Positions 61,325-64,000 of a stretch of DNA of 64,000 nucleotides are shown piece by piece. The stretch's first letter is position 1. Every line of letters begins with the position of its first letter. Position numbers and translations under genes: made by a program. The stretch is from an uncultured Bacteroidales bacterium (GTDB taxonomy: Bacteria > Bacteroidota > Bacteroidia > Bacteroidales > F082): contig CAMVCZ010000003.1 of assembly GCA_947166105.1 (NCBI GenBank), positions 1 to 64,000 on the forward strand, in the 5' to 3' direction. The notes under the pieces are model-generated. The model was not told the DNA's origin and ran no database searches. It was given only the letters and a program-made list of their open reading frames with translations.

Positions 61325-63628
61325 ATGCTCAAAGAAGTCTCATTTCCGGCACACCGTCATTTCAAGTCGCGGACGGAGTGGGAGCCGATAGGTTTCTTCT
61401 CCGATTGCCTGTGCAATGCCACGCAATTTGATTTGATGCTGGGCTTCTTTTCCTCTTCCGCAATCAATGTTTTGGCGGATGGCTTTGCTTCTTTCCTCTA
61501 CAATGGCGGTCGAATGAATCTGATTGTAAACGACATTCTTACCGAACAGGACAAAGCCGCCATCGCCAAGGGCAAATTTGATACGCCAATCCCATTTTTC
61601 GACATCAGCGACATTGAAAAACTCAAAAACACTTTGTCGGAGCGTGATGTTCACTTTTTCGAATGTCTTGCGTGGCTAATCCGTAACAGCAGGCTTGAAA
61701 TCAGAATCGTTGCACCCAAAGACGGCATCGGCATTTCACACACCAAGACAGGCATTTTCAGTGACGGCGTGAACAAAGTCGGCTTCGATGGCTCTTGCAA
61801 TTTCTCACGGTCGGCATTGATTGACAATATCGAAAGCCTCACGGCTTTTTGCGACTGGGACGGCAACCCTGCATCCGCCACAATAGACAAAATCAAGGGC
61901 GAATTTGAACTCGTGTTTGGCGGCAAAGACGAGAGTGTCGTTTTTGTCCCAATCGACAAAGTGAAAACCCGTATCGTTGAATCCTTCAAGGACAAGGAAC
62001 TGAAAGATTTGCTGGAAGATGAGTACAGAATCATTCAACAGGACATTGCCAACAAAACCTTGCCCAAGTCTGTGATAAAGGCATTGGACAAAGCCAAAAA
62101 CAAGGTTGAAATCGAGATAGAGAAAACCAAGAAGCAAGGCGAAACCATTGAGCCTATCGACTTCGGCAAGCCTCGGTTCCCCTACGAATCTGGTCCGCGT
62201 GAATATCAGAAACAGGCATTTGAAAACTGGAAAGCCAACAACCAAAAGGGGCTTTTCGCAATGGCGACGGGTACGGGCAAGACTATCACTTCGTTGAATT
62301 GCCTGTTGGAGATATACAAGCGGAATGGCTATTATAAGGCTCTTATACTTGTGCCGACTATTACACTTGTAAACCAATGGGAACAAGAATGTGGAAAATT
62401 CCATTTCTCCAATGTCATCAAGGTTTACTCCAAAAACTCTGAATGGCGTTCAAGGATAGAACGTCTTCAAATGGCAGAAGAGTACAAAAAAGCAAATGAG
62501 GCTTCACAAAACTTCATCATCATTTCTACTTACGCTTCATTCACAAGAAGCAATGTCTTTGACATTCTCAACGGATTTGAGAAATCCAAGGTGTTGTTAA
62601 TTGCTGACGAAGCCCACAATATGGGTTCGCCAGCAATTATGAAACGTCTTGGCGACATCAAGTATTTACGCCGCATTGGGCTTTCGGCAACCCCAGAACG
62701 GCAATTTGATGATGACACAAACAGGAAACTGTTTAGGTTCTTTGGGGCGGAGAATCAATACACATACGAGTATTCGATGGAAGAGGCAATTGAAAACGGT
62801 GTGCTTTGTCGTTACTTCTATTATCCCCACCTCGTCAGATTGACTGACGATGAGTTTGAGAAATACGTGGAACTGTCATTGAAGATTTCCAAGTATTTTA
62901 ATTTCAACACCAGTTCTTTTGACAAGAAAGATGAGGTCCTGATGGGCTTGTTGTTGGCTCGCAAGCGAATTGTTCATAAAGCGGCGAATAAATTGGATGT
63001 TTTCAATCAAATAATCACTGAAAGATACAGGAAGAATGGCAATTTGAAGTATTCACTTGTTTATGTGCCGGAAGGAACCAAGCCCGATTATTTTGGCGAT
63101 TCAGATGTTTTCGACAAGACCGAACAAATTAGCGATGATTCCGATGCCGACCGTTTGATTGACGAATATACGGAGGCGATAACGAAGTTGGATAAGTTTG
63201 TCACGGTAAAGAAATTCGTTTCAGGCCTAAAGGACAGGGACAAGATTTTGGATGATTTTGCCTCTGGCAAGTTGCAAGTACTGACTTCGATGAAATGTCT
63301 CGATGAAGGTGTGGATGTCCCAAGAAGCGAATTGGCCATCTTTTGTGCAAGCACAGGCAACCCTCGTCAATTCATCCAACGTAGAGGTCGTATCTTGCGA
63401 AAGCACCCAGACAAATTTATGGCCGAAATACATGATTTGGTTGTGGCTCCCGAAGTCACCCCAGGCTCTGACAGTTTCAGGATGGAAAGGGCTTTATTAA
63501 AAGGAGAACTGATGCGCGTTAGGAATTTTTCGTTACTGTCAGAAAACCCATCTTTTTCCCAAATTGAATTGAAATCCGTAATGGACCACTATGGTTTGAA
63601 TATGTATAATAATGATCATATAGCATGA
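61325..63628 (+). CDS. PLD-nuclease / SF2 helicase fusion
   Basis: 767 residues. The N-terminal 220 residues hold a phospholipase-D-type nuclease site (HTKTGIFSDG ... GFDGSCNFSRSAL, HxK and GSxN). The helicase part has TGTGKT (315-320), DEAH (428-431), SATP, and motif VI QRRGRILR. A C-terminal domain follows. This is the effector-like component of restriction and defence systems. G+C rises again in this gene, so the island may be a mosaic. It overlaps the next gene by 4 bases. Confidence 0.9.
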   Translation: MLKEVSFPAHRHFKSRTEWEPIGFFSDCLCNATQFDLMLGFFSSSAINVLADGFASFLYNGGRMNLIVNDILTEQDKAAIAKGKFDTPIPFFDISDIEKLKNTLSERDVHFFECLAWLIRNSRLEIRIVAPKDGIGISHTKTGIFSDGVNKVGFDGSCNFSRSALIDNIESLTAFCDWDGNPASATIDKIKGEFELVFGGKDESVVFVPIDKVKTRIVESFKDKELKDLLEDEYRIIQQDIANKTLPKSVIKALDKAKNKVEIEIEKTKKQGETIEPIDFGKPRFPYESGPREYQKQAFENWKANNQKGLFAMATGTGKTITSLNCLLEIYKRNGYYKALILVPTITLVNQWEQECGKFHFSNVIKVYSKNSEWRSRIERLQMAEEYKKANEASQNFIIISTYASFTRSNVFDILNGFEKSKVLLIADEAHNMGSPAIMKRLGDIKYLRRIGLSATPERQFDDDTNRKLFRFFGAENQYTYEYSMEEAIENGVLCRYFYYPHLVRLTDDEFEKYVELSLKISKYFNFNTSSFDKKDEVLMGLLLARKRIVHKAANKLDVFNQIITERYRKNGNLKYSLVYVPEGTKPDYFGDSDVFDKTEQISDDSDADRLIDEYTEAITKLDKFVTVKKFVSGLKDRDKILDDFASGKLQVLTSMKCLDEGVDVPRSELAIFCASTGNPRQFIQRRGRILRKHPDKFMAEIHDLVVAPEVTPGSDSFRMERALLKGELMRVRNFSLLSENPSFSQIELKSVMDHYGLNMYNNDHIA

Positions 63629-63864
63629 CACAGAAAGACAAAATGTTACAAATGGTTCTGGACGACCCCAAGTTACAGGAACTATATGAGTACACCCGAA
63701 AAGACTATGACGAAGGTGTATATGAGGCGATTAACTCTAACAATGCCATCGTTTCAACCGTCGCCAGAATTATCATCGAGCTTAATGGCTCTGATGACCC
63801 GAGCGAACAAAAACGTGTTTACCAGACAGTTTTCAAATACCTTAATGACAATCTTTTAGCATGA
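63625..63864 (+). CDS. Small unknown protein coupled to helicase and ATPase genes
   Basis: 79 residues, helical and acidic (MTQKDKMLQMVLDDPKLQELYEY ...). It overlaps the helicase gene before it and the ATPase gene after it (ATGA on both sides), so all three are made together. No family recognised. Confidence 0.7.
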   Translation: MTQKDKMLQMVLDDPKLQELYEYTRKDYDEGVYEAINSNNAIVSTVARIIIELNGSDDPSEQKRVYQTVFKYLNDNLLA

Positions 63865-64000
63865 TTATAAAGAATCTGACCATCGAAAACTTCAGGAGTT
63901 ATTACGGAGAAAACTCCATTGACATAGGCAACGGCTTGACCCTGATTATAGGAGCAAACGGTGACGGAAAAACAACGTTGTTCGAGGCTGTCGAATGGCT
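63861..64000 (+). CDS. RecF/SMC-like AAA ATPase (5' part, runs off the window)
   Basis: 46 codons: MIIKNLTIENFRSYYGENSI, then a glycine-rich Walker A GANGDGKTT. This is the start of a RecF/DndD/SMC-type ATPase that binds DNA ends or senses modification in defence loci. The rest lies outside the window. Confidence 0.8.
   Translation, partial: MIIKNLTIENFRSYYGENSIDIGNGLTLIIGANGDGKTTLFEAVEW

Noticed and set aside
51912-64000. Naming the island Dnd, Ssp or BREX
   Set aside because: Only a DndC-like enzyme and general ATPases are present; DndA/D/E, SspB/D or the BREX methylase and PglZ genes are not visible, and the island continues past the window.

Overview
The window is chromosomal DNA from a member of the Bacteroidales (Bacteroidota). 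Three things point there. Most transcription units start behind the Bacteroidetes-type -7 element TAnnTTTG, in several cases with a TTG 19-21 bases upstream. Many secreted proteins end in type IX secretion (T9SS) sorting domains. Lineage-typical genes are present (gldA-like, gldB, DUF5683, a DUF3276/PUR-alpha-like protein, BspA-type leucine-rich repeat proteins). The genus cannot be told from the sequence alone.

Layout. 1-5000: end of a small anchored protein, then on the minus strand an unlinked OppC-type permease and a tRNA-Leu/tig/clpP/clpX unit, plus a tRNA-His on the plus strand. 5000-12100: Rpn-type nuclease, ruvX-def-TPR lipoprotein operon, metK, gldA-like ATPase, and a secreted T9SS protein. 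12100-15100: ribosomal and translation genes rplM-rpsI, rpsB, tsf. 15100-17720: small accessory genes, namely a broken DUF4160 gene with a DUF2442 gene, then a Panacea-type toxin-antitoxin pair sandwiched between two copies of a structured-RNA plus HTH-gene unit. 17800-23550: a 1778-residue BspA-like surface protein and a small C-terminally anchored protein. 23700-32350: beta-hexosaminidase, OmpA-like protein, nucleoside phosphorylase, cinA, gldB, yifB. 32390-37570: a broken sialidase gene, an AAA ATPase flanked by direct repeats, fusA, and an ATPase fragment. 37570-45240: a TPR/HTH membrane regulator followed by four secreted proteins, two of them followed by an inverted-repeat element. 45260-49710: DUF5683, parB, parA, the PUR-alpha-like protein, a DnaQ-like exonuclease and an FAH-family hydrolase. 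49710-64000: an accessory island that runs off the window edge.

The most unusual parts are these. (1) The twin RNA-HTH units: the HTH coding sequence is identical in both copies, while the upstream RNA has diverged with paired substitutions that keep the helices. (2) The defence-like island: DUF4007 protein, large P-loop ATPase, PAPS-reductase/DndC-like PP-loop enzyme, GHKL ATPase, histidine-kinase-like ATPase, receiver-domain protein, an unknown protein, a PLD-nuclease/SF2 helicase, a small protein and a RecF/SMC-like ATPase. It joins a two-component phosphorelay to a nucleic-acid-modification-like enzyme and a helicase-nuclease. (3) A family of short dispersed palindromic elements, one of which sits inside four separate coding regions, always in the same orientation and reading frame.
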